Source: Parabacteroides sp. ZJ-118 (GTDB lineage: Bacteria; Bacteroidota; Bacteroidia; Bacteroidales; Tannerellaceae). Taken from it: a stretch of 64,000 bases of DNA. Shown piece by piece: positions 24,860 to 33,709 of this stretch (its first letter is position 1; the number at the start of each line of letters is the position of its first letter). The notes beneath the pieces were generated by a model. That model ran no database searches. It saw only the letters and a list, made by a program, of their open reading frames with translations, and was not told where the DNA came from. A program made the translations under genes and the position numbers. The DNA lies in NCBI RefSeq assembly GCF_011038785.1, contig NZ_JAAKDT010000002.1, forward strand, positions 1 to 64,000, given 5' to 3'.

Positions 24860-26668
24860 ATGAAACAACAAGCAAAGAGACTTCTTAAGCGTTTATGCAT
24901 GGCTGTCGGAGTCGTTTTACTGAGTACGCTCGATCCGTCGGTCGGATATGCGGCAGAACGTGCTATCGAGATAAAGCATCTGGGCGAAGGACAAAGCCTT
25001 GTCCGCGTGGATGCGCGAGCCAAGTATTTGTTGCTTCCGGTCGAGGAGTCCTCGCCGGAATCCAAGTTATATATGATTGTCGATAATGACGTGGTACGGA
25101 TTTTCAATGTCCGTTTGGCGGTGAACAAGGTGGATTATTTCGTTCCGGTAGATCTATCAGGATATGCGGATAAGACGATCTCCTTCAACTTCCGGTTTAC
25201 TCCGGAATCGGCCCTTTGCTGGAAAGAGATGAAGCTATCCGATCAGTTTGATTCGTCTAACCGGGAGAAATTTCGTCCGGCCTACCATTTCTCGCCGGCT
25301 TGGGGGTGGATGAATGATCCGAACGGCATGGTATACAAGGATGGTGAGTATCATTTGTTCTATCAATACAATCCGTATGGCTCGATGTGGGGGAATATGC
25401 ACTGGGGGCATGCGATCAGCAAGGACTTGATCCATTGGGAGCATCAGCCGGTGGCGATCGCTCCGGATGCCTTGGGCACGATCTTTAGCGGTAGCTGCGT
25501 GGTGGATAAGGATAATACCGCCGGGTTTGGCGCTGGCGCTATCGTGGCATTCTATACCTCGGCCGACAGCCGGCAAATGCAGAGTATGGCCTATAGTTTG
25601 GACAACGGCCGGACGTTTAAGAAATATGACCGGAACCCGATCCTTACCTCCGCGCGACGCGATTTCCGCGACCCGAAAGTCTTCTGGCATAAGGAGTCCG
25701 GTAAATGGATCATGGTGCTCGCCGTAGGGCAGGAGATGCAGCTCTATTCCTCTCCCAATCTGAAGGACTGGACGTATGAGAGCTGTTTCGGGGAAGGACA
25801 AGGGGCGCATGCGGGCGTTTGGGAATGCCCGGACTTGATCGAGCTTCCGGTGAAGGGTACAAAGCTGAAGAAATGGGTCTTGATCTGTAATATCAATCCC
25901 GGCGGTCCGTTTGGCGGCTCAGCTACCCAATATTTTGTGGGGACGTTCGATGGGAAACAGTTCGTGAATGAATCCCCGGCCTTGACCAAATGGATGGATT
26001 ACGGCAAGGATCATTACGCCACAGTAACTTGGAGCAACGCTCCGGAGGGCCGAACGATCGCTTTGGCTTGGATGAGCAATTGGGAATACGCAAATAACGT
26101 GCCGACCTTGCAATACCGGAGCGCGAACTCAGTCCCGCGCGACTTGATTCTTTATACGAAAAACGGACAGACGTATTTGAGCAGTACCCCGTCTCCCGAA
26201 GTGTTGAAATTGAGAGGAAAAGCTCAGCGGAAAGGGACCTTCAGGGTAGACCGTTCCCGGGAGGTCTACCCGATACTTCCCGATCATACGGGAGCCTATG
26301 AGATCGAGATCGAGTTTATGAATAACGGAGCCGACATCATGAGTCTCCAGTTGTTTAACACGAAGGGCGAGGAAGTGGAGATGCATTATAATCTCCTGGA
26401 GAATACGTTCACGATGGATCGCCGCGACAGTGGGGCTACGGATTTTAGCAAGACATTCGCCACGGTTACCTCGGCCCCGATCTCCGCCGCTAAGGAATAT
26501 ACCCTGCGTTTGTTGGTAGACCGTTGCAGTATAGAGGCCTTCGACGGGAATGGCGCGTTTGCCATGACCAACCTGGTCTTCCCGGAAGAGCCGTACAATC
26601 GCGTTCGTTTCAACGCGAAGGGAGGAGCGTTCACGGTTACCTCATTAACCATTTATCCCCTCAAATAA
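24860..26668 (+). CDS. Glycoside hydrolase family 32 (fructan hydrolase)
   Basis: A secreted 602-residue enzyme with an SPI-type signal peptide (residues 1-32, AYA-like cleavage, no lipobox), an extra N-terminal beta domain (about 33-130, as in other Bacteroidales GH32 proteins), a five-bladed propeller and a C-terminal beta-sandwich. The three catalytic motifs are intact: nucleophile Asp153 in WMNDPNG (150-156), transition-state Asp in FRDP (RDP 270-272) and acid/base Glu322 in WECPD. It should cleave fructose from inulin, levan or sucrose in the periplasm. The downstream genes are a fructokinase and an MFS permease; together they form a short fructan or sucrose cassette without SusC/SusD. 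Exact linkage specificity cannot be predicted. Confidence 0.92.
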   Translation: MKQQAKRLLKRLCMAVGVVLLSTLDPSVGYAAERAIEIKHLGEGQSLVRVDARAKYLLLPVEESSPESKLYMIVDNDVVRIFNVRLAVNKVDYFVPVDLSGYADKTISFNFRFTPESALCWKEMKLSDQFDSSNREKFRPAYHFSPAWGWMNDPNGMVYKDGEYHLFYQYNPYGSMWGNMHWGHAISKDLIHWEHQPVAIAPDALGTIFSGSCVVDKDNTAGFGAGAIVAFYTSADSRQMQSMAYSLDNGRTFKKYDRNPILTSARRDFRDPKVFWHKESGKWIMVLAVGQEMQLYSSPNLKDWTYESCFGEGQGAHAGVWECPDLIELPVKGTKLKKWVLICNINPGGPFGGSATQYFVGTFDGKQFVNESPALTKWMDYGKDHYATVTWSNAPEGRTIALAWMSNWEYANNVPTLQYRSANSVPRDLILYTKNGQTYLSSTPSPEVLKLRGKAQRKGTFRVDRSREVYPILPDHTGAYEIEIEFMNNGADIMSLQLFNTKGEEVEMHYNLLENTFTMDRRDSGATDFSKTFATVTSAPISAAKEYTLRLLVDRCSIEAFDGNGAFAMTNLVFPEEPYNRVRFNAKGGAFTVTSLTIYPLK

Positions 26669-26686
26669 TTAAAAACAACATAGGTC

Positions 26687-27559
26687 ATGGAAAAAAGTAA
26701 ACCTGTAGTAGTAGGCATCGGTGAATTATTGTGGGATATTTTCCCGGATGTAAAGAAAGCCGGTGGAGCGCCGGTCAATTTTGTGTATCACGCTACCCGA
26801 TTAGGCGCGGAAGGGTACGCGATCAGCGCCGTGGGCAACGACGTGTTCGGGACCGAGATTATCCAGGAACTGGATAAGAACGGTATCGACAGTCATTATA
26901 TCAGTACGGTGGAATATCCGACCGGAAGCGTGAAGGTAGAGCTAAAGAACGGAATCCCTACCTATACGATCATCGAAGGGGTGGCATGGGACCATATCCC
27001 GCTTACCCAAGCGTCGATCGACTTGATGAAACGTGCGGATGCCGTATGCTTCGGGACGTTGGCGCAACGTGCCGCGGAATCTCGCGAGACGCTCCGGGCC
27101 TTGCTCTCGTATATGCCGAGTCATGCCTTGCGCTTTTTCGATATCAACATCCGTCAGCATTTCTACTCGAAGGAATTGATCGAATCGTTGCTCGAATGGG
27201 CGAACATATTCAAGATCAATGACGAGGAATTGGAAATGCTTCGCCCGATGTTCGGCCTGGAAGGCACGGTAGAGGATCTGTGCCGCCGGTTCATGCGGCG
27301 ATATGGTTTACGCTATCTGGTACTTACAGCCGGGGCGGAGTATAGTACGATCTTTTCCGGGGAGGAGGTCTCCACGATTCCCACCCCGAAGGTACAGGTG
27401 GTAGATACGGTAGGTGCCGGTGATTCGTTCTCCGGGGCGTTTGTCGCGTCGATCTTAGCCGGGAAGCCTTTACGCGAGGCGCATGAGAAAGCGGTAAAAG
27501 TAGCCGCTTATGTTTGCACGCGAAGCGGCGCGTGGCCTGTTTACCCGAAAGATTTATAA
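26687..27559 (+). CDS. Fructokinase-like PfkB family sugar kinase
   Basis: A 290-residue ribokinase-fold enzyme that phosphorylates free fructose released by the GH32 enzyme (inferred from context). The N-terminal substrate part shows GGAPVNFVYHATRLG, and the C-terminal signature DTVGAGDSFSGAF contains the anion-hole GAGD (243-246) with catalytic Asp246. It starts 18 bp after the GH32 gene and is 3 bp from the transporter gene, so the three are one operon. Confidence 0.88.
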   Translation: MEKSKPVVVGIGELLWDIFPDVKKAGGAPVNFVYHATRLGAEGYAISAVGNDVFGTEIIQELDKNGIDSHYISTVEYPTGSVKVELKNGIPTYTIIEGVAWDHIPLTQASIDLMKRADAVCFGTLAQRAAESRETLRALLSYMPSHALRFFDINIRQHFYSKELIESLLEWANIFKINDEELEMLRPMFGLEGTVEDLCRRFMRRYGLRYLVLTAGAEYSTIFSGEEVSTIPTPKVQVVDTVGAGDSFSGAFVASILAGKPLREAHEKAVKVAAYVCTRSGAWPVYPKDL

Positions 27560-27562
27560 GCC

Positions 27563-28729
27563 ATGAGCGAGAAGACTTCATCCTTGAGATTGATCCCCGT
27601 GATGCTGGCGTTCTTCGCCATGGGATTCGTAGACTTAGTGGGGATCGCCTCCAATTACCTGAAAGCGGATTTGGGCCTGAGTGACTCGGAGGCGAATATC
27701 TTCCCGTCGCTCGTGTTCTTCTGGTTCTTGATCTTCTCCGTCCCGACGGGGATGTTGATGAACCGTATCGGGCGGAAGAAGACGGTGCTGTTGAGCTTGG
27801 TCGTGACCTTCCTTTCGCTGGTGATCCCGATCTTCGACGACTCATATGGGGTCATGTTGCTCTCCTTCTCCCTGCTGGGTATCGGCAACGCTTTGATGCA
27901 GACCTCCTTGAACCCGTTGCTGTCGAACATCGTAAGCGGGGATAGGCTGGCCAGCTCCTTGACGTTTGGCCAGTTCGTGAAGGCGATCGCCTCCTTCTTG
28001 GCGCCTTATATCGCCATGTGGGGCGCTACCCAGGCGCTACCGTCGATGGGACTCGGTTGGCGCGTCTTGTTCCCGGTCTATATGGTGATCGCCGCGATCG
28101 CGATCCTGCTGTTGGGATCTACCTCGATCCGTGAGACCCGAGAGGAGGGGCGACCCTCTACTTTCGGCGAATGCCTGGCTTTGCTGGGCAAGCCCTTCAT
28201 CCTGCTTTGTTTTATCGGTATCATGTGTCATGTGGGGATTGATGTGGGGACGAATACGACCGCCCCGAAGATCCTGATGGAACGTCTGGGTATGACTTTG
28301 GCCGATGCCGGTTTCGCCACGAGCCTGTATTTCATCTTCCGTACGGCGGGGTGCTTCTCCGGGGCTTTTATCTTGCGAAAGGTCTCTCCGAAAGGATTCT
28401 TTGCCGTGAGTGTCTGCTTGATGTTATTGGCGATGATCGGTCTGTTGCTGTTCCACTCGAAAGAGATCATCTATGTCAGTATTGCCTTGATCGGCTTTGG
28501 GAACTCGAATGTTTTTCCCATTATCTTCGCCCAAGCCCTGCTCTCTATGCCGGATAAACAGAACGAGGTGTCCGGTTTGATGATCATGGGACTGTTTGGC
28601 GGCACCATCTTCCCGCTTTTTATGGGAGTGGCGTCCGATCTATTGGCCTCTCAAGCAGGGGCGGTACTGGTGTTGTGCGTGGGGGTAGCCTACTTGCTGT
28701 TCTTTACGCCCAAGCTGGGCAAACCGTGA
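27563..28729 (+). CDS. MFS sugar permease (FHS/fucose permease-like)
   Basis: A 388-residue inner-membrane transporter with about twelve hydrophobic helices and the short MFS loop motif NRIGRKKTVLL between helices 2 and 3. It resembles the FHS group of sugar-proton symporters that Bacteroidetes use for hexoses. As the third gene of the GH32-fructokinase operon it most likely imports fructose or a short fructan; specificity is inference. Confidence 0.85.
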   Translation: MSEKTSSLRLIPVMLAFFAMGFVDLVGIASNYLKADLGLSDSEANIFPSLVFFWFLIFSVPTGMLMNRIGRKKTVLLSLVVTFLSLVIPIFDDSYGVMLLSFSLLGIGNALMQTSLNPLLSNIVSGDRLASSLTFGQFVKAIASFLAPYIAMWGATQALPSMGLGWRVLFPVYMVIAAIAILLLGSTSIRETREEGRPSTFGECLALLGKPFILLCFIGIMCHVGIDVGTNTTAPKILMERLGMTLADAGFATSLYFIFRTAGCFSGAFILRKVSPKGFFAVSVCLMLLAMIGLLLFHSKEIIYVSIALIGFGNSNVFPIIFAQALLSMPDKQNEVSGLMIMGLFGGTIFPLFMGVASDLLASQAGAVLVLCVGVAYLLFFTPKLGKP

Positions 28730-28756
28730 ACGGCGATCCGCTTTTTTAAGGATATG

Positions 28757-28787
28757 TTTGCGAAGTTGGAAATCTTTATTACTTTTG
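28757..28787 (+). promoter_or_regulatory. Promoter of frr-rsgA
   Basis: TTTG at 28757-28760, 19-bp spacer, TACTTTTG at 28780-28787: an ideal Bacteroidetes sigma-ABfr promoter, 37 bp upstream of the frr ATG. Confidence 0.7.
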
Positions 28788-28824
28788 TTAATCAAAAAAT
28801 TAGCAAACAAAAAACGTATAATTT

Positions 28825-29388
28825 ATGATAGATACGAAACAATTGATCAAAGCAGGGGAAGAGAAGATGACGTTCGCCATTGAGTATCTGGACGAGCAAT
28901 TGTCTCACATTCGGGCCGGTAAGGCGAATCCGAAAATCCTCGATTGTGTGAAGGTAGTGTATTATGGGGCGCCTGTTCCGCTTACGAACGTGGCCACGGT
29001 GACGGTTCCGGACGCACGGACGATCCTGATCACTCCGTGGGAGAAGAAGATCATCCGCGATATAGAGAAAGGCATCCTGAATTCCGAGCTGGGTATCACG
29101 CCGGAGAATAACGGCGAGGTGATCCGCCTGGGTATTCCTCCGTTGACCGAGGAGCGTCGCCGCCAATTGGTGAAGCAATGTAAGCAGGAGGCGGAGAATG
29201 CGAAGATCAGTGTCCGCAACGCGCGCCGCGACGCCATCGAGGCTCTGAAGAAAAGCGTCAAGTCCGACGGGGTTCCCGAGGACGTGGAGAAAGACGCCGA
29301 GGCAGAGGTGCAGAAAATCCATGATAAGTTTATCAAGAAGATCGACGCGCTTTACGCCGCCAAAGAAAAAGAAGTTATGACCGTTTAA
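28825..29388 (+). CDS. frr: Ribosome recycling factor
   Basis: A 187-residue RRF, normal length. Helical tail and beta head motifs are visible: [64 protein letters not shown] and [17 protein letters not shown]. With EF-G it splits the ribosome after termination. It is followed after 47 bp by rsgA, a ribosome-assembly GTPase. Confidence 0.97.
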   Translation: MIDTKQLIKAGEEKMTFAIEYLDEQLSHIRAGKANPKILDCVKVVYYGAPVPLTNVATVTVPDARTILITPWEKKIIRDIEKGILNSELGITPENNGEVIRLGIPPLTEERRRQLVKQCKQEAENAKISVRNARRDAIEALKKSVKSDGVPEDVEKDAEAEVQKIHDKFIKKIDALYAAKEKEVMTV

Positions 29389-29395
29389 AACGAGT

Positions 29396-29421
29396 GGAGA
29401 GCTGACCGAGGTCAGCTCTCC
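29396..29421 (+). repeat. Perfect 11-bp hairpin between frr and rsgA
   Basis: Arms ggagagctgac (29396-29406) and its exact complement (29411-29421) around the loop cgag. No T-run follows, so it is not a standard terminator; it may stabilise or process the frr-rsgA message or reduce read-through. Confidence 0.6.
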
Positions 29422-29435
29422 GCTGTCTGCTGATC

Positions 29436-30368
29436 ATGAGGGGACTGGTAATAAAAAACACGGGTAGTTGGTATACGGTCCGTACGGAGGACGGACGGGA
29501 TATAGCGAGTAAGGTCAAGGGGAACTTTCGCTTGAAAGACCTGAAGAGTACCAATCCGGTCACGGTAGGAGACCGTGTCGCGATCGATATAAACAAAGAG
29601 GGGACCGCTTTTATTACAGCGATCGAGGCACGTAAGAATTATATCATCCGCCGCGCCTCGAACCTGTCGAAGCAGGCGCATATCATCGCCGCGAACCTGG
29701 ACCGGGCGATGCTGATCGTCACGGTCAATTATCCCATAACCACCACGATCTTTATCGATCGCTTCCTGGCGACCGCCGAGGCCTACCGCGTCCCCGTCAA
29801 ATTGGTTTTCAACAAGATCGACCGGTACAATCAGGAGGATCAAAAGGCGTTGGCGGATTTGATCGAGCTGTATACCTCGATCGGCTATCCATGCTCGACG
29901 CTATGCGCCCGGACGGAGGAGGGGCTGGATGCCTTGAGAGCGGACTTGAAAGACCGGGTCACGCTTCTGTCCGGCCATTCGGGGGTCGGGAAATCCACGA
30001 TTATCAATAAGCTGGTGCCGGGCGTGAATCTCCGTACCGGCGATATCTCCGAATATCATAACAAAGGGATGCATACGACCACCTTCTCCGAGATGATCCC
30101 CCTTCCCGGCGGCGGCTATCTGATCGATACCCCGGGCATCAAAGGATTCGGGACGGTCGAGATGGCGGATGCCGAGATCTCCCATTACTTCCGGGAGCTG
30201 TTTCGATACGCGGAAGCGTGTCGTTTCAATAACTGCACGCACCGTCACGAGCCGGGCTGCGCCGTCATTCAGGCGGTTCGCGACGGGCTGATCAGCGAGT
30301 CCCGCTATAAAAGCTACCTGAACATCCTGGAGGATCGCCTGGAAAGCAAGTACCGGGAGGAATTCTGA
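29436..30368 (+). CDS. rsgA: Ribosome small subunit-dependent GTPase RsgA
   Basis: A 310-residue circularly permuted GTPase that tests late 30S maturation. Order: N-terminal OB fold (about 1-75), then G4 NKID, G1 [15 protein letters not shown]3 DTPGIKGFG, and a C-terminal zinc domain with Cys and His ligands in [15 protein letters not shown]. Intact and of usual length. Second gene of the frr operon; convergent with dgt. Confidence 0.95.
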   Translation: MRGLVIKNTGSWYTVRTEDGRDIASKVKGNFRLKDLKSTNPVTVGDRVAIDINKEGTAFITAIEARKNYIIRRASNLSKQAHIIAANLDRAMLIVTVNYPITTTIFIDRFLATAEAYRVPVKLVFNKIDRYNQEDQKALADLIELYTSIGYPCSTLCARTEEGLDALRADLKDRVTLLSGHSGVGKSTIINKLVPGVNLRTGDISEYHNKGMHTTTFSEMIPLPGGGYLIDTPGIKGFGTVEMADAEISHYFRELFRYAEACRFNNCTHRHEPGCAVIQAVRDGLISESRYKSYLNILEDRLESKYREEF

Positions 30369-30395
30369 CCGCGCTTGCCAGCGAGGAGGACTGCC

Positions 30396-31721
30396 TCAAA
30401 CGGCCGGCAGGCTCATGCCGGTGATCTTCCGGTACAGATCGAGCGCGTATACGTCGGTCATGCCGGAGATATAATCAAGCACGCATTGGATCTTGCCATA
30501 GGTAGTCGGCGCGTGGGTGTCGTATTGCTCCGGGATCCGTCGCAGGAGCAGTTTGCTGTAGGCATGCTCCTGGTTCATCACGGCCTCGGTCAGGCTGTCG
30601 ATCAGGTGGCTGAAGATGTGGTGACCGGCCAGCTCGATGTCGAGCACCTCCTTGGCCTTGTAGATTTTCCGGTATGCCGTGGCCGAGCAACGCGCGTAGG
30701 CCTGTTGGGCCTGGTCGCGTATGGCGCGGATCAGGGGGGTGCTGTAGGTGCCGTCGAGGATGCGCTCCTCGTTCTCCAGGAAGACGCGGGAGCATTCGTC
30801 CACCAATAGCCCGATGATGCAGGAGCGCAGGTAGGCGATCTGCTCGTTGGTGTCGTCTACCCGCCGCATGATCGCGCGGATATGCGCCAGCCGCTCTCCC
30901 TCGAAAAATCCCAACAAGAGCCGCAGGGCCTCCTCGGTGGTCAGGATATGCAGTTTGCAGGCATCCTCGATATCCATGATCTGATAGCAGATATCGTCGG
31001 CTGCCTCTACCAGGTAGACCAAGGGGTGACGGAGGAATTTGCCCGGGGTCTCCGGATCCTGTCCGATTCCCAGCTCCCGGGCGATCCGCAGGTAGCTCTC
31101 CTCCTCCGATTGGAAGAAGCCGAATTTGCCCTTCTGCCCGGAATGAACGGAGGCGTAGGGATATTTGACGATCGAGGCCAGGGTGCTATACGTCAAGGCA
31201 AAACCGCCTTCCCGGCGGCCGACGAACTGGTGGGTCAGCAGGCGCATGGCGTTCGCGTTGCCCTCGAAGTGGATGAAGTCTTCCCAGCGTCCGCCCTCCG
31301 TCCGCACGCTCTCCTCCAGTTTCCGCCCGTTCCCCTCGGAGAAGTAGGCGGAGATCGCCCGCTCTCCGGAATGCCCGAACGGCGGGTTCCCCATGTCGTG
31401 GGCCAGGCAGGCGGCCGAGACGATGGAGCCGATCTCCGGGAAGTTGATGCTGCCGTCCGGGTATTTCCGCGCCAGTCCTTTCGCCACGTTGTTGCCCAGG
31501 GAGCGTCCTACGCAGGAGACCTCCAGGCTGTGCGTAAGCCGGTTGTGCACGAAAATACTTCCCGGGAGCGGGAATACCTGGGTCTTGTTTTGTAATCTCC
31601 GGAAGGGGGAGGAGAAGATCAAGCGGTCGTAGTCCCGTTGGAAATCGGTTCGCTCATGTTTCCGCTCGTGATACGCCTCCATCCCGAAACGCTTGCCGGA
31701 TAATAGCTGGGTCCAGTCCAT
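30396..31721 (-). CDS. dgt: Deoxyguanosinetriphosphate triphosphohydrolase (Dgt-like HD enzyme)
   Basis: A 441-residue HD-domain phosphohydrolase that removes triphosphate from dGTP or other dNTPs. The metal-binding HD motif is seen as HNRLTHSLEVSCVGR and CLAHDMGNPPFGHSGE, with the upstream FSSPFRRLQNKTQVF segment shared by dNTPases. Length is that of the shorter bacterial type. It is the last gene of the fabI-tsaC-dgt run on the minus strand; an 87-bp gap before it holds TACCTTCG, which could be a weak internal promoter. Confidence 0.9.
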   Translation of the reverse strand: MDWTQLLSGKRFGMEAYHERKHERTDFQRDYDRLIFSSPFRRLQNKTQVFPLPGSIFVHNRLTHSLEVSCVGRSLGNNVAKGLARKYPDGSINFPEIGSIVSAACLAHDMGNPPFGHSGERAISAYFSEGNGRKLEESVRTEGGRWEDFIHFEGNANAMRLLTHQFVGRREGGFALTYSTLASIVKYPYASVHSGQKGKFGFFQSEEESYLRIARELGIGQDPETPGKFLRHPLVYLVEAADDICYQIMDIEDACKLHILTTEEALRLLLGFFEGERLAHIRAIMRRVDDTNEQIAYLRSCIIGLLVDECSRVFLENEERILDGTYSTPLIRAIRDQAQQAYARCSATAYRKIYKAKEVLDIELAGHHIFSHLIDSLTEAVMNQEHAYSKLLLRRIPEQYDTHAPTTYGKIQCVLDYISGMTDVYALDLYRKITGMSLPAV

Positions 31722-31808
31722 AGTCGATACGTTCTAACAGTCGATACATGATATATGTCGCGAAGGTAGGGATAATTTACCCGAGTCGTTCCATCGGGGG
31801 CGGGAAAT

Positions 31809-32411
31809 CTACAGCGTCCCCTTGCCCTGGCGTACGATCTCGAAAGGCTCCGTCGTGCAATCCACCACCGTAGAGGCCTCCAACCCCCCGAAACCGCCGT
31901 CGATCACGATGTCCACCAGGTGCTCGTATTTCTCGTGGATCAGTTCCGGGTCGGTCGTATACTCGATCACCTCGTCCTCGTCGCGGATGGACATGGTCAG
32001 GAGCGGGTTCCCCAGGGCGTGTACCAGCGCGCGGGCGATGGCATGGTCCGGCACGCGGACCCCGACCTCTTTCCGCTTCTTGTAGAGCTTCGGCAGCTCG
32101 CCGCCGGTGGGCAGGATGAAGGTGAAGGGGCCGGGCAGGTGTCTCTTCATCAGCTTGAACGCGGCGTTGCTTACCTTGGCGTACTCGCTGAGATCCGACA
32201 GGTCGTAGCAGATGATGGAGAGGTCGCTTTTCTGGGGATTCACCCCTTTCATCCGGCAGATCCGCTCGACCGCGCGCACGTTTAGCGCGTCGCAGCCGAT
32301 GGCGTAGACCGTGTCGGTGGGATAGACGACCAGGCCGCCGTCGCGCAGGACGTTGGCGATCTTGTCGATCTCCTTGGGATTCGGGTTCTCCGGATAGATC
32401 CTTACTAACAT
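31809..32411 (-). CDS. tsaC: L-threonylcarbamoyladenylate synthase (TsaC/Sua5/YrdC)
   Basis: A 200-residue YrdC-fold enzyme that makes threonylcarbamoyl-AMP from threonine, bicarbonate and ATP for tRNA t6A. Motifs: GGLVVYPTDTVYAIGCDA, the basic KxR-type segment NPQKSDLSIIC, LPGPFTFILPT and STVVDC near the end. It lacks the extra Sua5 domain. It starts 1 bp after the fabI stop. TsaE, acting later in the same pathway, is at 18908-19336. Confidence 0.93.
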   Translation of the reverse strand: MLVRIYPENPNPKEIDKIANVLRDGGLVVYPTDTVYAIGCDALNVRAVERICRMKGVNPQKSDLSIICYDLSDLSEYAKVSNAAFKLMKRHLPGPFTFILPTGGELPKLYKKRKEVGVRVPDHAIARALVHALGNPLLTMSIRDEDEVIEYTTDPELIHEKYEHLVDIVIDGGFGGLEASTVVDCTTEPFEIVRQGKGTL

Positions 32412-32412
32412 G

Positions 32413-33270
32413 TCAGCCGTAGATAATGTGCCCGTTCTCGTCGGTATATTCCTCCATTCCCTTGCTGTACTGGTTCATGGCGCGCAGGCTCATGCCCATG
32501 CTCGAGAAGCCGCCGTCGTGGTAGAGGTTCTGCATCGTCACCTTGCGGGTGAAGTCGGAGAACATCATGACGCAATAGTCCGCGCATGCGTCGGCGTCGG
32601 CGTTGCCCAGCGGGCTCATCTTGTTGGAGAAGTCCATCAGGTGCTCCATGCCCTTCACGCCGCTGCCCGCGGTGGTCAGGGTGGGGGATTGGGAGATCGT
32701 GTTCACGCGTACGCCCTTCTCGCGGCCGTAGATGTAGCCGAAGCTGCGGGCGATCGACTCCAGCAGGCTCTTGGCGTCCGCCATGTCGTTGTATCCGAAG
32801 AACGTGCGCTGGGCGGCCACGTAGCTCAGCGCCACCACGGAGCCGTTCTCGGCGATGGCGTCTTGTTTCTTGGCTACCTGCAGCATCTTGTGGAAGGAGA
32901 CGGCGGAGATGTCCAGCGTCTTCTCCAGCAGGTCGTAGTCCAGGTCGTCGTACGTACGTTTCTTGCGGACGTTCGGGCTCATGCCGATGGAGTGCAGGAC
33001 GAAATCGACCTTACCCCCCAGCAGTTCCACAGATCGCGTGAATACGTTCTCCAGATCCGCCACGCTGGTCGCGTCCGCCGGGATCACCGGCGCGTCCAGC
33101 CGCTCCGCCAACAGGTCTACCTGCCCCATGCGGACGGCGACCGGCGTGTTGCTTAACGTGATGGCCGCGCCCTCCTCGACGGCTCTTTCCGCCACTTTCC
33201 ACGCGATGGACTTGTCGTTCAGCGCGCCGAAGATAATACCTCTCTTGCCTTTCAATAAATGATGACTCAT
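32413..33270 (-). CDS. fabI: Enoyl-[acyl-carrier-protein] reductase FabI
   Basis: A 285-residue short-chain dehydrogenase-type enzyme that performs the last reduction in each round of fatty acid synthesis with NAD(P)H; it is the triclosan/isoniazid-class target. Seen: the FabI nucleotide motif GIIFGALNDKSIAWKVAE, HSIGM, and the catalytic Tyr-x6-Lys as YNDMADAK. Normal length for Bacteroidetes. Upstream lies the 41-bp tandem array; a candidate -7 box TACTTTCG is on the minus strand about 25 bp before the ATG. Confidence 0.95.
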   Translation of the reverse strand: MSHHLLKGKRGIIFGALNDKSIAWKVAERAVEEGAAITLSNTPVAVRMGQVDLLAERLDAPVIPADATSVADLENVFTRSVELLGGKVDFVLHSIGMSPNVRKKRTYDDLDYDLLEKTLDISAVSFHKMLQVAKKQDAIAENGSVVALSYVAAQRTFFGYNDMADAKSLLESIARSFGYIYGREKGVRVNTISQSPTLTTAGSGVKGMEHLMDFSNKMSPLGNADADACADYCVMMFSDFTRKVTMQNLYHDGGFSSMGMSLRAMNQYSKGMEEYTDENGHIIYG

Positions 33271-33350
33271 ACCTTGTTTTATTAATTACGGCACGAAAGT
33301 ACGCGAAATGCGCGACATGCGCAAACGAGCGGGTGGGGGCGGGCGCCGCC
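33271..33350. other. fabI promoter region
   Basis: The 80 bp between fabI and the tandem array hold a minus-strand TACTTTCG (-7-like) near 33295 and GC-rich DNA merging into a partial repeat end (gcgggcgccgcc up to 33350). No gene. Confidence 0.35.
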
Positions 33351-33555
33351 GGGATCGTCCAAGCGCTTTTCTTGGCTCAGCGGGCGCCGCCGGGATCGTC
33401 CAAGCGCTTTTCTCGGCTCAGCGGAGTCCGCTGGGATCGTCCAAGCGCTTTTCTCGGCTCAGCGGGCGCCGCCGGGATCGTCCAAGCGCTTTTCTCGGCT
33501 CAGCGGAGTCCGCTGGGATCGTCCAAGCCCTTTTCTTGGCTCAGCGGGGAGGACG
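33351..33555. repeat. 41-bp tandem repeat array (five copies)
   Basis: Units start at 33351, 33392, 33433, 33474 and 33515, all 41 bp. The shared core is gggatcgtccaagcgctttt then ctyggctcagcgg. The last 11 bases alternate between cgggcgccgcc (copies 1 and 3) and cggagtccgct (copies 2 and 4), so the true period is an 82-bp double unit; copies 2 and 4 are identical and copies 1 and 3 differ at one base. Each unit contains the palindrome aagcgctt and the B type contains agcgga-g-tccgct. The period is not a multiple of three, and the frames crossing it are all open by composition only. Confidence 0.9.
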
Positions 33556-33600
33556 GGACAATGTCGAGCCAAACGCGGGGCGGTCGCGAATCGGGGGGGC

Positions 33601-33640
33601 AAAAAAATCTCCCTCCGATACATCAACGCACAGGAGGGAG
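33601..33640 (-). terminator. Intrinsic terminator of murF-alr
   Basis: Minus strand: perfect 8-bp stem (33633-33640 with 33609-33616, CTCCCTCC/GGAGGGAG), 16-nt loop, then A followed by T7 (33601-33607). It ends the GSCFA-murF-alr transcript before the 41-bp array and fabI. Confidence 0.85.
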
Positions 33641-33709
33641 CATCATCTTGGTAAAACACACGGTTGAGAAGGGGCCCAACAACCCCCTCTCGGGTATAGG
33701 GTTATCGTT

